Assembly (NCBI GenBank): GCA_018806915.1
Contig: JAGKQI010000078.1
Location: 558,001-622,000, forward strand
DNA: 64,000 nt
Direction of reading: 5' to 3'
Source of the DNA: Phytophthora colocasiae
Lineage: Eukaryota > Oomycota > Peronosporomycetes > Peronosporales > Peronosporaceae
Position numbers and translations under genes: made by a program. Below, piece by piece: positions 51,594 to 61,691 of the stretch. A model generated the notes under the pieces. The model made no database searches, was not told the origin of the DNA, and worked only from the letters and a program-made list of their open reading frames with translations. Every line of letters begins with the position of its first letter. Positions within the stretch are counted from its first letter, which is position 1.

Positions 51594-53159
51594 ATGACCA
51601 CCACTTATAATGACGTTCATGTGCTGGTAACAGGCATCGCTCTGCCTGTGTGTTGCCGCGCACAGCATCTTTCAAGAACTAGCACATTACCCACTACATT
51701 TCCACTCTCTCAGTTACTTCCTGCTCAAATTTTACGTGTCAATTCGCGTGCGGGGCTGAGTTACATCGTCTGGAAGTGCACCTCCCATTCAACATTTTCC
51801 AAGTCTTCTGAAGCCTCTACACAGTCGAATACGTGCCATTCGCAGTGGATTCTACAGCATCATGTGTCAATAGTTCAACGTGCATCGCCCAATGCCAACG
51901 CAGCGCTGGGTCGTGGCCCCCATGACTCGAAATTCGAGGATGAGAACCCTCGCGTCGAACTCTGGAGCTCAAAATGCGGCCCCATGGGTCGATTCACTGT
52001 CGCCAAGCAGACCATTTACAAGGGAGAACGAGCATTTCAAGCTACAGCGTTTGCTATAATCGTTCGACAGAGTTTAGCGCCTCGACGGTGTCACTGGTGC
52101 TTCGTAACGTTACGTAAGAAGGCCTTGCAGTGTGGAGATTGCGAGTTCTCGAGATACTGTTCGCGTGACTGTCTGGCTGCGGATGCAACGCTGCACGCCT
52201 TCCAGTGTCAAGCTCTTCGAGCGTTAAAACGGAGAGATATTGGAACTTTTGACGTGGAAACTGTGAGGTTGGCACTTGCGGTGTTGAGTATGGAGCAGTT
52301 TGTACAAAATCCTCAAGTGCTGGGACTGCTGGCCGTTCATCGGCGTCAAGACAGCAACGAAGAGAAGAAAATGCACACTGCGGTGGATTTCATTGTTGAG
52401 ATGACTGGCCGAACGCTGGGTCCGAGACGTGTGAAGGCTACGCTGGAGCGTGTTCGCTGTAATGCACACCCGCTTTATCTAGATGGTATGACGTGTGTGG
52501 GTACTGGCATCTTCCCTGAAGCAGCTATGGCGCTGAACCACTCGTGTCTGCCTAATGTGGTGCCCAGCTTCGATCCAAGGACTCGTACACTTGCATTTCA
52601 TGCGATCACAGAGATACCAAAGGGTGGGGCTGTGGAATACGCTTACATTGACCTGCTGCAAACGAGAAAGAGGCGTCAAATGCTGCTTAGTCAAGGCTTC
52701 GGCTTCAACTGTGTCTGTGAGCGCTGTACTAGCGAGCTGAAGAATCCAACAGAAGACGAAGATGAAGTTGAGGAGACCCGAGTGATGGAACAGTTGATCC
52801 AGATCATGAACTCCAGACGCAGCGACACCAAACAGCAACTTGTCCATTTGAAAAAGGAACATGAAGGAGTTTTCAAGGGCAGTAACGAAGCTGCTTTCGC
52901 GCTATACACCGCTGAAATGCAGTTTGCACGTGCGCAAAATGACTGGGGGCACGTTGTCAAGGCTGCTGAGACTCTGTTGGAGATCTGGAGTCGATGTGGT
53001 CTTCCAAAATACTATCACACCGCCGAGACGTTGCATCTTCAGATTTATTCCGCGGCAAAGCAAGCTGGAATGGTCGAGAAATCCAAGGTATCAGCAAAGC
53101 AGGTGGCACATATCCGACAGATCTGTGGCTATTCACACCCTGAGACTCTACTCGAATAG
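51594..53159 (+). CDS. SET/MYND (SMYD-type) lysine methyltransferase-like protein
   Basis: One frame of 521 aa. The SET fold begins at about residue 120 (RVELWSSKCGPMGRFTVA) and is split, as in SMYD proteins, by a MYND zinc finger at about 164-204 with the C-x2-C...C-x2-C...H...C pattern (CHWC, CGDC, YCSRDC, HAFQC). The second SET half has ALNHSCLPNVVPSF at about 314 and VEYAYIDLLQTRKRRQ, then a post-SET FNCVCERC. A TPR-like helical tail follows. The SAM-binding N-H-S-C and the Tyr are kept, so protein lysine methylation is plausible. The first 115 residues look non-conserved; 51594 is the only in-frame ATG before the domain, but an upstream exon is possible. Confidence 0.85.
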   Translation: MTTTYNDVHVLVTGIALPVCCRAQHLSRTSTLPTTFPLSQLLPAQILRVNSRAGLSYIVWKCTSHSTFSKSSEASTQSNTCHSQWILQHHVSIVQRASPNANAALGRGPHDSKFEDENPRVELWSSKCGPMGRFTVAKQTIYKGERAFQATAFAIIVRQSLAPRRCHWCFVTLRKKALQCGDCEFSRYCSRDCLAADATLHAFQCQALRALKRRDIGTFDVETVRLALAVLSMEQFVQNPQVLGLLAVHRRQDSNEEKKMHTAVDFIVEMTGRTLGPRRVKATLERVRCNAHPLYLDGMTCVGTGIFPEAAMALNHSCLPNVVPSFDPRTRTLAFHAITEIPKGGAVEYAYIDLLQTRKRRQMLLSQGFGFNCVCERCTSELKNPTEDEDEVEETRVMEQLIQIMNSRRSDTKQQLVHLKKEHEGVFKGSNEAAFALYTAEMQFARAQNDWGHVVKAAETLLEIWSRCGLPKYYHTAETLHLQIYSAAKQAGMVEKSKVSAKQVAHIRQICGYSHPETLLE

Positions 53160-53206
53160 GGGTCCGAGGGGTTTTTCACTGCCAAAATTGAAACAACCGC
53201 AGAACA

Positions 53207-55480
53207 ATGGCAAGCTCCAGCAGTGATGATCGTACCGGTACCGGTCTGCACCGCGTGAATACGTATCCTCAACGTGATCTCCTTCCCAAGCTGGAGGATA
53301 GTCGGCCTCCTGATGTCATTAGTGATGGAAATGCTGGTAATGATCTTCCGCAGATGAAAACTTTCACGCCGGCTGCTAAGCAAGTATCTGCTCGACGCCC
53401 GACACCAAGACAACTTGCAACGGCATTATATCACTGGACTACCTGTCTCTTTATCTCGGTGCTGATCTTCTCGCAGTTCTTGGGGCTCTTCTGGAACAGC
53501 GTTACTTCCCATGGAGGGGCTCTTTACGGAAACCAGCCAGTGGCTGGAGGGATGAGTGAAATCACAGGCAACAATGACAAGCCTGTCACTGACCGCGTGC
53601 TGGCTTGTGTACTTGAAGGCCGCTATTACAAACCTGTACTGCTTAACGATGTACTGGGAACTTCTGGGGCTATTGCCGTTCCTGAAACAACTCCACATCT
53701 TGTGAATGGGTACCGAGTCGTTCGTCGTCAGACCACTACGCTCAGTGACGATGCTTATGCTTCGTATATGGACACGTGTGCATTGATTTCGACGACGTTG
53801 GATATGATTCTGGACACTTGTGATGACGATCTTGGATATTCTGTCACGAGAGATGCCTTGCGTATTGTGGTGAACGGCGAAAAGGCTTCGGGAAGCAACA
53901 CTGATACTGTGTACAAGATCCAAGACGCACTACCGGTTCTAGTGATGCCGTTCTGGGATAACGCTCAGTTTGCTCGTTATGCTGTGCCTGGTACGGACGG
54001 ATCTGCTTGCATGTTCCGTCTAACCGGCAAATACATCGACTCGAGTCTGGCGGACGGATTTCCAGCGATGTTGGCAGTGAACAGGACAGTACGAGAAGAG
54101 ATTACCAAGGAGTGGCTACAAGCTCCTAACGGCCAGTGGCGACACGGATGGCTTCATGTGGGCAATGGAGACGAGTCTGAGACGGCGTACTTCTCCGATG
54201 TTATTAGCTCGGATCCCGATTCAACCTATGGACTGACGCGACGTGAATTCAACACACTAACGAAGCAAGAACTGGACTGCGTCAATGAACGACGGGAATG
54301 TTTATCTGCTTCTGTCACACAGACGTGGGGGGAGAAATTCACGACTGAAGAACAAGAGCAAACAATGACGTCCATCACTATCGCTTCACCGCAGCATTTT
54401 GGTTTCTTCCTGTACACGAGTACGTATGAGCGTATAGTTCGAGTGATCTACGACTGGGAAACGCTCATTGCTAATGTGTCATTGGGGATGCTACTCGGGC
54501 GTTGGATCGTAGCTATGGCAGCACTCCATCGTGGTTACTTACAAGGACGAAGTGAGTGGTTTATCGGCGGCTTAGGCTGTGTCGCTGGCTCGCGCAGCTT
54601 TAACATGCTGCCTATTGTGCTGCTTCCGCACCTCAAAGTTACAATCGCTTCCTTTTGGACCGCTGGATGCTACTTCGAAGGCGAGCAGATCGCTTTATCC
54701 GAGTCTTGGTTCACGATATATCCCGGTTTAGTGGAGTTCTGTCTCGTATACTACAGCTTGCTCAATATCTTCGCCAAGATCTTCCGTCGCCGTATCACTG
54801 ACATGTTCTTCACACCCACAGTGGCTCTGCTCTGCTTGTTGCATCGTATCCGAACCCCTCTTGCACGTTCCGGTGCTTTGTCTGGTGTGGATGGCCGAGT
54901 GACTACCCAAGTGTTCTCAACGGAGATGCAGGATCTGCAGTTGGTCGATTTCTTCATCTCAAATGTGGGGCCTCGTATGGACGCAAACTTAGCGCTGCTC
55001 ATGTCGCTCAAGCTCGTTTTGGTAGCCCTCAATGTGCTTCCTCTGGTGTTTGCACCATATATTCCACCGGTTAAACAACCCGACACGGGTCTCAAAGGCG
55101 TCGAGCGCGCACTTGCTATTCGTGCCAGCAACGTCGGGGGGTTGGGCTGTTCTCCGGTTTACATTTACACAGAGGATGCAGTTGATCAGAAGGGAGAACG
55201 GACCAAAGTGGCTCTGAATAGCTATGAATTGGTGCGACTGGGCTACGTGGTGTTTGGAGGACAGTTCTTGCTCACTTTCGATGCCTGGGACGTCATTATG
55301 AACACTGCGCCGCTCCACCGTGTGCATCACTTATGGAATTATCGTGTCGTGCTCTTCCCTCTTCGTGAGAAAGATGGCTACGTATCTGTAGGGGATAAAC
55401 CAACCGTGTGCCGTCTGGATGACTCTCGTTTCGACCCGATCGCCTTCTGGGACATTGCTGCTCAACCTGTCAAATGCTAG
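53207..55480 (+). CDS. Polytopic membrane protein with large external domain, unrecognised
   Basis: One 757-aa frame starting only 47 bp after the SET/MYND stop, on the same strand. A hydrophilic N-terminus of about 70 residues precedes a first helix (CLFISVLIFSQFLGLFW). A region of about 340 residues with several Cys and N-glycosylation-type sites follows, probably outside or lumenal. Then come about four to six helices from residue 425 on (including VSLGMLLGRWIVAMAAL and LVEFCLVYYSLLNIFAKIF). The C-terminal 100 residues are hydrophilic (ALNSYELVRLGYVVFGGQF). It looks like one of the large oomycete-specific multipass families without a known function. No enzyme or channel motif was seen. Confidence 0.75.
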   Translation: MASSSSDDRTGTGLHRVNTYPQRDLLPKLEDSRPPDVISDGNAGNDLPQMKTFTPAAKQVSARRPTPRQLATALYHWTTCLFISVLIFSQFLGLFWNSVTSHGGALYGNQPVAGGMSEITGNNDKPVTDRVLACVLEGRYYKPVLLNDVLGTSGAIAVPETTPHLVNGYRVVRRQTTTLSDDAYASYMDTCALISTTLDMILDTCDDDLGYSVTRDALRIVVNGEKASGSNTDTVYKIQDALPVLVMPFWDNAQFARYAVPGTDGSACMFRLTGKYIDSSLADGFPAMLAVNRTVREEITKEWLQAPNGQWRHGWLHVGNGDESETAYFSDVISSDPDSTYGLTRREFNTLTKQELDCVNERRECLSASVTQTWGEKFTTEEQEQTMTSITIASPQHFGFFLYTSTYERIVRVIYDWETLIANVSLGMLLGRWIVAMAALHRGYLQGRSEWFIGGLGCVAGSRSFNMLPIVLLPHLKVTIASFWTAGCYFEGEQIALSESWFTIYPGLVEFCLVYYSLLNIFAKIFRRRITDMFFTPTVALLCLLHRIRTPLARSGALSGVDGRVTTQVFSTEMQDLQLVDFFISNVGPRMDANLALLMSLKLVLVALNVLPLVFAPYIPPVKQPDTGLKGVERALAIRASNVGGLGCSPVYIYTEDAVDQKGERTKVALNSYELVRLGYVVFGGQFLLTFDAWDVIMNTAPLHRVHHLWNYRVVLFPLREKDGYVSVGDKPTVCRLDDSRFDPIAFWDIAAQPVKC

Positions 55481-55589
55481 AACTGAAAACACTGAAGACC
55501 ACAACACTACTGGGGTGAATAGTGTACTGAAGGAGCCTTAAAAAGCTTGATAACTTCTTACTGGTGGAAGAACTAAATAGCAATTTTCT

Positions 55590-57095
55590 TCACGGTGTGA
55601 AGAGCGTGTTGAGTGTGTTGGTGGCTGGTCCTGGAGTGCTGTGAAGAGATGACACGTTGGATGGCAGTGAGGCTAGTGACGCGTCACAAACACTCGTGCC
55701 GTTGATGAGTTTCCGTAATGTGTGCTGCACTTCCGCTGCTGGTGGACGTTGCTGAGATGAGAAACTCAAACACCTCATGACCAATTCTTGGATTTGAACG
55801 GGGCAATCCATCGACAAAGCTGGACGAATACAGCCTGAACTCACTAGCAATGCCAATTGGCTTTGCTCGTCCATACCGTCGTCCATATCCACGCCAGACG
55901 CGAACGGAAGCTGACAAGTATCAAGCTCAGTCAGCAGCACACCGAGGGAATATACATCCGACTGCTCACTTCGAGGTTCGCCACGTAGCAGCTCTGGTGC
56001 CAACCAGGCAACCGAGAAATCGCTTTTTGCATACGCGGCTTCAGTCCCCACAACTCGTCGCACCCCGAACGCGCACAGTTTGGCGTCACAAAGCTCAGAC
56101 AACAAGACTCGTTGGGCTTTAAGTTGTGGAGGATGGAGCGATGCGTGTCGGGAGTGCAGATAAACCAGAGCATCCACGATATCGAGCGCAAGGTGTGCCT
56201 TGGTTTTGGGCATCGAAACGGAATGGAACCATCCGAAGTCCTGTGCATTACGAGGCCGCAGTGACAGCAAGGAACGTAAATCTCCATTGGGCATGTACTC
56301 GGTCACTGCCGATGGCTGCGCTGTCAGTCCTTCCAAATGAGACGGTGATGTCGGAGAGTCGAGATCGTAAACACGCTGTGCAGGGTCGTAAAAGCCGATG
56401 AAAGCTACGATCCGAGGATGCAGCAGCGAAGCACTCAGTGTAATATCCGCCATGAATGCGTGACGGTAAGATTGTTGCTCTGCAAGTTCAGGAAGCAGCC
56501 GTCGTACGACCACTTGACGGTTCGCTTGGCCTTCGATCTTTAACGTTGCACGGAAAGCCAAGGTGAAAGAGCCTTCGTGCAGCAGTTCTCCATCAACGAC
56601 ACAGTCTGGAGGCAGTCGACTCTGCTCCAAAGCTACCGTAGTATTTGCTAGTTCGTCACTTGAGTCGCATTTCTGCAATTGAGTTCCGTTGATCATTGGC
56701 GACAAACCGGTAGCGGTTGTAGTCGCTGCACTGCTGGAACCTCGTCCAGGTCCAGTACTGAGCTGTTCGAAAAACTCCATTGACGGTACACTGGAAATCC
56801 GAGGCAAATGCTGGAACCATTTACCACCAAAGCCTGGACCGGAAGATCGGCGACTTCCATCCGCTACGATCGCCATGAGGTCAGGAGTCAACACACAGTC
56901 CACGTACTCCGTTCCTTGACTGTGGCTGTTCCTGGGTCTGCTGATTCGTTTGTGTTTCCTTCGTCTGCACATGAACCAGCCTCCTAGAGCGAGCAGCAGC
57001 ACTGCAGCTGCCACAAGACCAATAATCAACCCTGTTGAGCTCGAAGATGAGCTTTCACCCATTTCCGAGGCGTGGGAAGCGCTCGAAGACGACAT
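55590..57095 (-). CDS. Membrane-anchored TKL-like pseudokinase
   Basis: A 501-aa frame. A Ser-rich N-terminus is followed by one transmembrane helix (LIIGLVAAAVLLLALGGWF, about residues 23-42), then basic residues (CRRRKHKR), so the kinase-like part should be cytosolic. The kinase fold spans about 160-455: DGELLHEGSFTLAFRATL for the glycine loop, APELLRGEPRSEQSDVYSLG for the APE and D-V-Y-S-x-G helix, and CLSFSSQQRPPAAEV for the C-lobe end. All three catalytic signatures are lost: the VAIK Lys is Arg (VVVRRL), the HRD loop reads LHPPQLKAQRVLL, and DFG reads AFG. It is therefore a likely signalling scaffold rather than an active kinase. Convergent with the gene at 53207-55480. Confidence 0.85.
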   Translation of the reverse strand: MSSSSASHASEMGESSSSSSTGLIIGLVAAAVLLLALGGWFMCRRRKHKRISRPRNSHSQGTEYVDCVLTPDLMAIVADGSRRSSGPGFGGKWFQHLPRISSVPSMEFFEQLSTGPGRGSSSAATTTATGLSPMINGTQLQKCDSSDELANTTVALEQSRLPPDCVVDGELLHEGSFTLAFRATLKIEGQANRQVVVRRLLPELAEQQSYRHAFMADITLSASLLHPRIVAFIGFYDPAQRVYDLDSPTSPSHLEGLTAQPSAVTEYMPNGDLRSLLSLRPRNAQDFGWFHSVSMPKTKAHLALDIVDALVYLHSRHASLHPPQLKAQRVLLSELCDAKLCAFGVRRVVGTEAAYAKSDFSVAWLAPELLRGEPRSEQSDVYSLGVLLTELDTCQLPFASGVDMDDGMDEQSQLALLVSSGCIRPALSMDCPVQIQELVMRCLSFSSQQRPPAAEVQHTLRKLINGTSVCDASLASLPSNVSSLHSTPGPATNTLNTLFTP

Positions 57096-59355
57096 TTGCG
57101 TTCCGTACTGCTAGGCAGTGAGTTTGTGATCCTTCCTGGAGCCGACAGGGGAAATGAGATGACTGTCTCCGCTGAGGAATCCCGGTAAGGGCAAGAGTGG
57201 ACGATGGCTGTCTGACTGGCTTCCTCCTTGGTCTCTCCCAGGATAGCGGCTCGATTTGATCTGGGCCGTACGCAGATTCCCCCACACGTGGCCGTAAGAG
57301 CGCCACATGGTGCAGCCATCCTACGTTTCCAGCATCCCTGATGGCTGTGGGACGGTAAACTTTACGTCGGCTGTTGACTCACGTCCTCAACGTAATGGCA
57401 AACTTGACGGCAAGAATGCACCGAGTTCTTGTCGGCGCTTGACCTTGCGAATCGCAGTGCTCGGCCTGGAAACTCCAAGAGATCGACTTTCCCATCTGAA
57501 AATGCATCAAACTGGATGCTCACGAATCGCGACTTACGTACAGTACAGGAAGGGTGGGGAAGGCAACAATGCGCATTAAGCATGCATGTGCTGGTGCATG
57601 TTGCGAACAGGATACACAGGGTAGAAGCTAAATTCTAGGGCTTGAAAGAAATCAACCTGCACCGGACTTCAGGTTCTTCCGGTGCGCTAAATCATGGCCA
57701 TGGCAATCACGACCAGCGAGGTACCACTGTGTGCAAGGCTTCGTCTACATGTACTTGTCGATGCAGTACAAGTACATGTAGCGTTCGCGTTTGCTACAAA
57801 GTTGTCTGAACGAGGAGTGAAATTGGCACCACTAGCGTAACGGTACAGTTCCGCCGAAACGGACAAGTCGTCACATCCGATGATGAACACGCAAGTGGCA
57901 AACACGGCGATCGAATGCCTGTCGACGAAAACCGCCTCGCTCAAGCAGGAGATAAATTCAGAGCCATCACAATGTGTACTGTGCCGGAACATTGTGATGC
58001 CAAGCAGTAGCTACAGGAACTGTGCTGGAATCCAGTCTGGATAATGTTGCTTTCATACCAACGAGCTTTCAGTCGAAAAGCACAAGTCGACACGTAAACG
58101 CTGCTGCTTGGTAAGCTGCAACCACGCTGCTAGCGAGGGATTCAAGACTGATCCTTAGCACCAGGAACAGGAAAGTCAAGACTGGCGCCACCGCGTCGCA
58201 GTGTGACGCCCGTCGATGAGTGAGCGAGATGAGTCCACCCGGCAAGGCGACGGTTGTTCCCCCCCATCCAGGTGATAAATGTACGGCGCGCGGGGCGACC
58301 GAAAACAGGAAACCACGATGGGGATAGTAGCTCCTGAAGCTGCGTTATACAAATATGTACTGTACAGTACACAACGCAACGAGAAGCTCCGCTGGAGAGG
58401 CAGAGCATTGCCGGTCAAATGCCGTCGCCGCAAGTGATGTCGGTCAACTTGACTCACAGCTTGAGCCGCCCGCCCTCCACTCGTGCGTGAATGCGATTCG
58501 GTGCAGCAACGTTGCTCCGGCTCGCATTCACTTGATAGGATGACCGGCAACACGCGCGTCAACGGCGATTGACGAGCTCCGGAGTCTGCGGCTCTTTGGA
58601 GCTGTCCTCGCCACCACCCGATCAATCATGTCGCGGCGAAAAGGCAACTTGCCCTTGAACCTTCAAGACCTGATAGTGCGACCACTCCTGTCTACGTTTT
58701 ACACGGGTGCACAACAAATCAAAGATTCGTAAACCACTTCCTCTATCGAGAGTCATGTAAATCATTCACATCCTGTCATAAGCTCAGAGAGAGCATCAAG
58801 TTCTGCAGAATCTTGCTGTCGTGGCAAACTGGTGAAATGGCCGCACACCAGCAAAAGATTTCCGGCCAACGGCAACCAAGGAATCTTGCGCACGATGTGC
58901 AGACTCTGCAGCACGTCCAGGCTGTGTAATCTCGTGTTGCGCGATTGCTCTGTATCGCACGCAGGCGGGAGCGTGTGTGGCGACCACCTGGGCAAACCGC
59001 ATATCAAAGTGACTTGACATTTGTAAGAACTAGAAATTGCATTCACTTGATCCGAAATAGCACCTGGTCTCGTGTACTAAATCGGCGAGGATCAACCCGG
59101 GATTCTCTACAGTTTTCACTGTTCTGGTCTCGCAGACTAAACGAACTAGGATTCTGTAACTGCCTTACAAATTCGTCAGCCATTAGTTAATCCCAGATCA
59201 TTGAACCGCGAGGGAAACACGGAGAAGTTCCCCCTAATCCCCCGCATATGGCGATTTGTATGCACCTGAGCTTACCTTCGTGTCTATCGGTCAAGCGCCG
59301 CTGCCTGGCGCAGCGTTTCATTACGCGAGTTACCGGGTGAGAGGCAGGAAGGAAA
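57096..59355. other. 2.3 kb intergenic stretch, no assured gene
   Basis: Many short frames occur but none has convincing coding character, apart from a minus-strand piece at about 58935-58762 (QSLHIVRKIPWLPLAGNLLL) that could be a lone exon. A hairpin with 14-bp perfect arms lies at 57745-57781. The segment includes the promoters of the divergent genes on either side. Confidence 0.5.
57745..57781. repeat. Hairpin with 14-bp perfect arms
   Basis: CTACATGTACTTGT at 57745-57758 pairs exactly with its complement at 57768-57781 across a 9-base loop. The TACATGTA core recurs in several intergenic places to the right (about 60826-60850 and 61190). Confidence 0.8.
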
Positions 59356-60654
59356 ATGGAGCACTTGGCGCCCATCACGCACCGCCAATCAAGCGACGAA
59401 GAGGGAGAACAGCGCGCGCCTGAGTTCCAGTTGATCCGTCGGAAGCGGCCGCGCACTCCAGAGACCAACGCGGAGCCTTATGCGTTTCCTGCTCGTGGTT
59501 CGCCCGAAAAGGCTCCGCGTCTGATGGTTTTGCCTGGTTTGGCTGAACTTTTGGCCGCGCAGAAGCAACGCAATGAAGGTGTAGCTGCTGGAGCTTTACT
59601 GGATGTACTCTCTCGCGTTTCTACCGAGCAGGAGCAGCAGCAACAGACTCAGCAGACTTTGGAGGAGGAAATTGAGGTGGAGGACAAGACGCCTTGGCCC
59701 TCGGCGAAACAATACTTCGACATCTTCTCTACACCTAAGAATGAGCTCAAGATCCCAGTTTACGACTTGGGGGTGGATCCACGAGGCGTTCCACTACACC
59801 CGGAGTTTATCTACAGCCAACCAGTGTCGTGCATGTACTTCCTAAAGTGCTCACGTCTATTGGGCAAGGGATCGTTTGGATTTCCTCGTAAGAAAAAAGC
59901 TTCCGGTGAAACAGCACCGTCGACGACTCCTACAGCTACAGGAAAGAAACCAGCGGGTAAAGGTGGGAAGAAGGAGTCGAGCAAGGACTTTGAGTGGCGC
60001 AAGATGAGCTTCGTCACGGGTTTGCCCAAGAAACAGCCTATCGTACGCTACATCACTGCCACTTGCTACAGTCGAGCGACGGATATCTCGGCGAAGAAGA
60101 AAGTCTTCCGCATGCACGCTGTCATGCTTGCAGACGAGGCAGGAAGTGGAGAACATGGCGACTATGTTCTTGTGCACATCCGTGCAGGAGGCAGCAAGCG
60201 CGTCGGACTGCGTGCCAGTTTGGCTGATGCTGAGCCGCAACAATCACCTTCGTCTCCTACCACTACGCCGAAGCAAAATGCTGACTTGCTGTGTATGAGA
60301 CGCCCCGTTTCTCCAACCAGCGTCGCTGTGTCTTCGTACTCCAGCTCGACGGCATCGACCTCACCGCGCAACAAGAAGCTGCTGCACACTGAGTTTAACG
60401 CTAGCCAGGGTGATCACTCAGAGCACCTAGCAAGGGTTTTGAGTGGAACATCAGTATCTCCCATTGCGCTGGACTCGACGCCATCCGTGACTCGACACCC
60501 GCTTTTCACGTCCGTAGAGGACCCCAAGATCGATTCAGCTCGTCTTGCTCTGCGGAATATGATCCTGAAGTCCTGCACGTCACCGGATGAAATGGCAAAG
60601 TACGTAATGGGACTCCAGGAGGAACTCGCGGCGCTGCAATACCAGAATCAATAA
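59356..60654 (+). CDS. Unrecognised hydrophilic, nuclear-looking protein
   Basis: A 432-aa intronless frame. The N-terminus is charged and carries a basic cluster (LIRRKRPRTPE). A Gln/Glu-rich stretch (STEQEQQQQTQQ) precedes a more ordered block (PWPSAKQYFDIFSTPKNELK, then VYDLGVDPRGVPLHPEFIY). Next is a basic low-complexity linker (KKPAGKGGKKESSKD) and a second ordered block (WRKMSFVTGLPKKQPIVRY to YVLVHIRAGGSKRVGL). The C-terminal third is Ser/Thr/Pro-rich and ends in a short helix (SPDEMAKYVMGLQEELAAL). No known domain is recognised. Composition suggests a chromatin- or transcription-associated protein, which is only inference. Confidence 0.7.
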   Translation: MEHLAPITHRQSSDEEGEQRAPEFQLIRRKRPRTPETNAEPYAFPARGSPEKAPRLMVLPGLAELLAAQKQRNEGVAAGALLDVLSRVSTEQEQQQQTQQTLEEEIEVEDKTPWPSAKQYFDIFSTPKNELKIPVYDLGVDPRGVPLHPEFIYSQPVSCMYFLKCSRLLGKGSFGFPRKKKASGETAPSTTPTATGKKPAGKGGKKESSKDFEWRKMSFVTGLPKKQPIVRYITATCYSRATDISAKKKVFRMHAVMLADEAGSGEHGDYVLVHIRAGGSKRVGLRASLADAEPQQSPSSPTTTPKQNADLLCMRRPVSPTSVAVSSYSSSTASTSPRNKKLLHTEFNASQGDHSEHLARVLSGTSVSPIALDSTPSVTRHPLFTSVEDPKIDSARLALRNMILKSCTSPDEMAKYVMGLQEELAALQYQNQ

Positions 60655-60850
60655 GTGGCGCTGCAGATTAGGAAGTTTTAGCTACGTAGTCGTTCTTAGG
60701 ATTTTTAGTGATATTAATTCACATATTTTCTTACATTCGTGCGTACCAGTATGCAAGTTTTGTTGTTGATTTCCACAACCGTGTACACGCACCATGCATG
60801 TTGTTGTTGTTCTAACCAACGTCTACATGTAATAGTACATGTAATAGTAG

Positions 60851-61589
60851 TTGACTATTTTTACGTGAGGTTGACTACGCATTTGGAAGCCTCAGTCAAT
60901 TGCTGCATGAGCTCCTTAAGCACATTTTCTGTCGTTCAATGTGTTGCCAAACGCACTCGCCAGCTTGAGCGATTGTTGTACATGCTGGAGTCCACTGCCG
61001 TTAAATTCCAGCAAGTCAAATCACCACATTCGACTACAGACGTGATAGTTCTTTCTCCGACAACAAGTGCTCAAGTTCAAAAGCAATACGCAAAAATGTT
61101 GTTGAACTTTCTTGAGAAGGAGAAGAGTCTTCGGATTGCTGCCCTGTTCGCTGACTCGATTCATGTCGAGGTAGTGGAGTTCTTGAAGTACATGTACAAG
61201 TACTTCTTTTTTTCTCTTTTAGATTGATAATTTACGTGTGGCATTTGGTCTGATGGAAGAGCTACGATGAGGAACTCCAGCAATTGCTCGTTCAAGTTGA
61301 AAATGAAGCACTGTTGCGTCAGCGGGTTGATGGAATCTGGGAGTTCCTCACCGCTACAAGCATTAACCAGGAAATTATAGCGATGATTCGTTCCAGCGAG
61401 GGTCTTTGGAATGATTTGCTGCCGCTAATTTCAAGTGTAGCCCCTCTTATCAACACCATGCGAGGTGAGTTTGTCCTGATGAATTTTCATGTTGTTCAAT
61501 TACTGAAGTATAACCCAGGCACAGGTTCCTGGTCGAAACCTGCTGACGATACGTGCAGTCCAGTTCACCCATTGCCCTATCGGAGCTGA
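60851..61589 (+). pseudogene. Unidentified gene remnant, copy A
   Basis: The first segment reads VVQCVAKRTRQLERLLYMLE and VQKQYAKMLLNFLEKEKSLR up to about 61187. It is followed by a possible short intron (GTACAT...TTTTAG, about 61187-61224) and IDNLRVAFGLMEE. A one-base frame change then gives DEELQQLLVQVENEALLRQR and EGLWNDLLPLISSVAPLINT, with the stop at 61589. The helical pattern is alpha-alpha-repeat-like, but no family is recognised. A second, more decayed copy lies at 63121-63460. Confidence 0.4.
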
Positions 61590-61691
61590 CGCAATTTATA
61601 CGAGAAAAGCATAGTTCATAACATGACTCAAGTTTCATGGAGCCGAAACTTCGGATACTACCTCGTAGAACTGGTTGTTCAATGACAAGTT

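Noticed and set aside
53426..53923. 165-aa minus-strand frame inside the membrane protein gene
   Set aside because: Shadow of the strong plus-strand frame at 53207-55480.
58762..59046. 94-aa minus-strand frame in the 57-59 kb gap
   Set aside because: Part of it looks coding, but there is no start context, no neighbouring exon and no known family.
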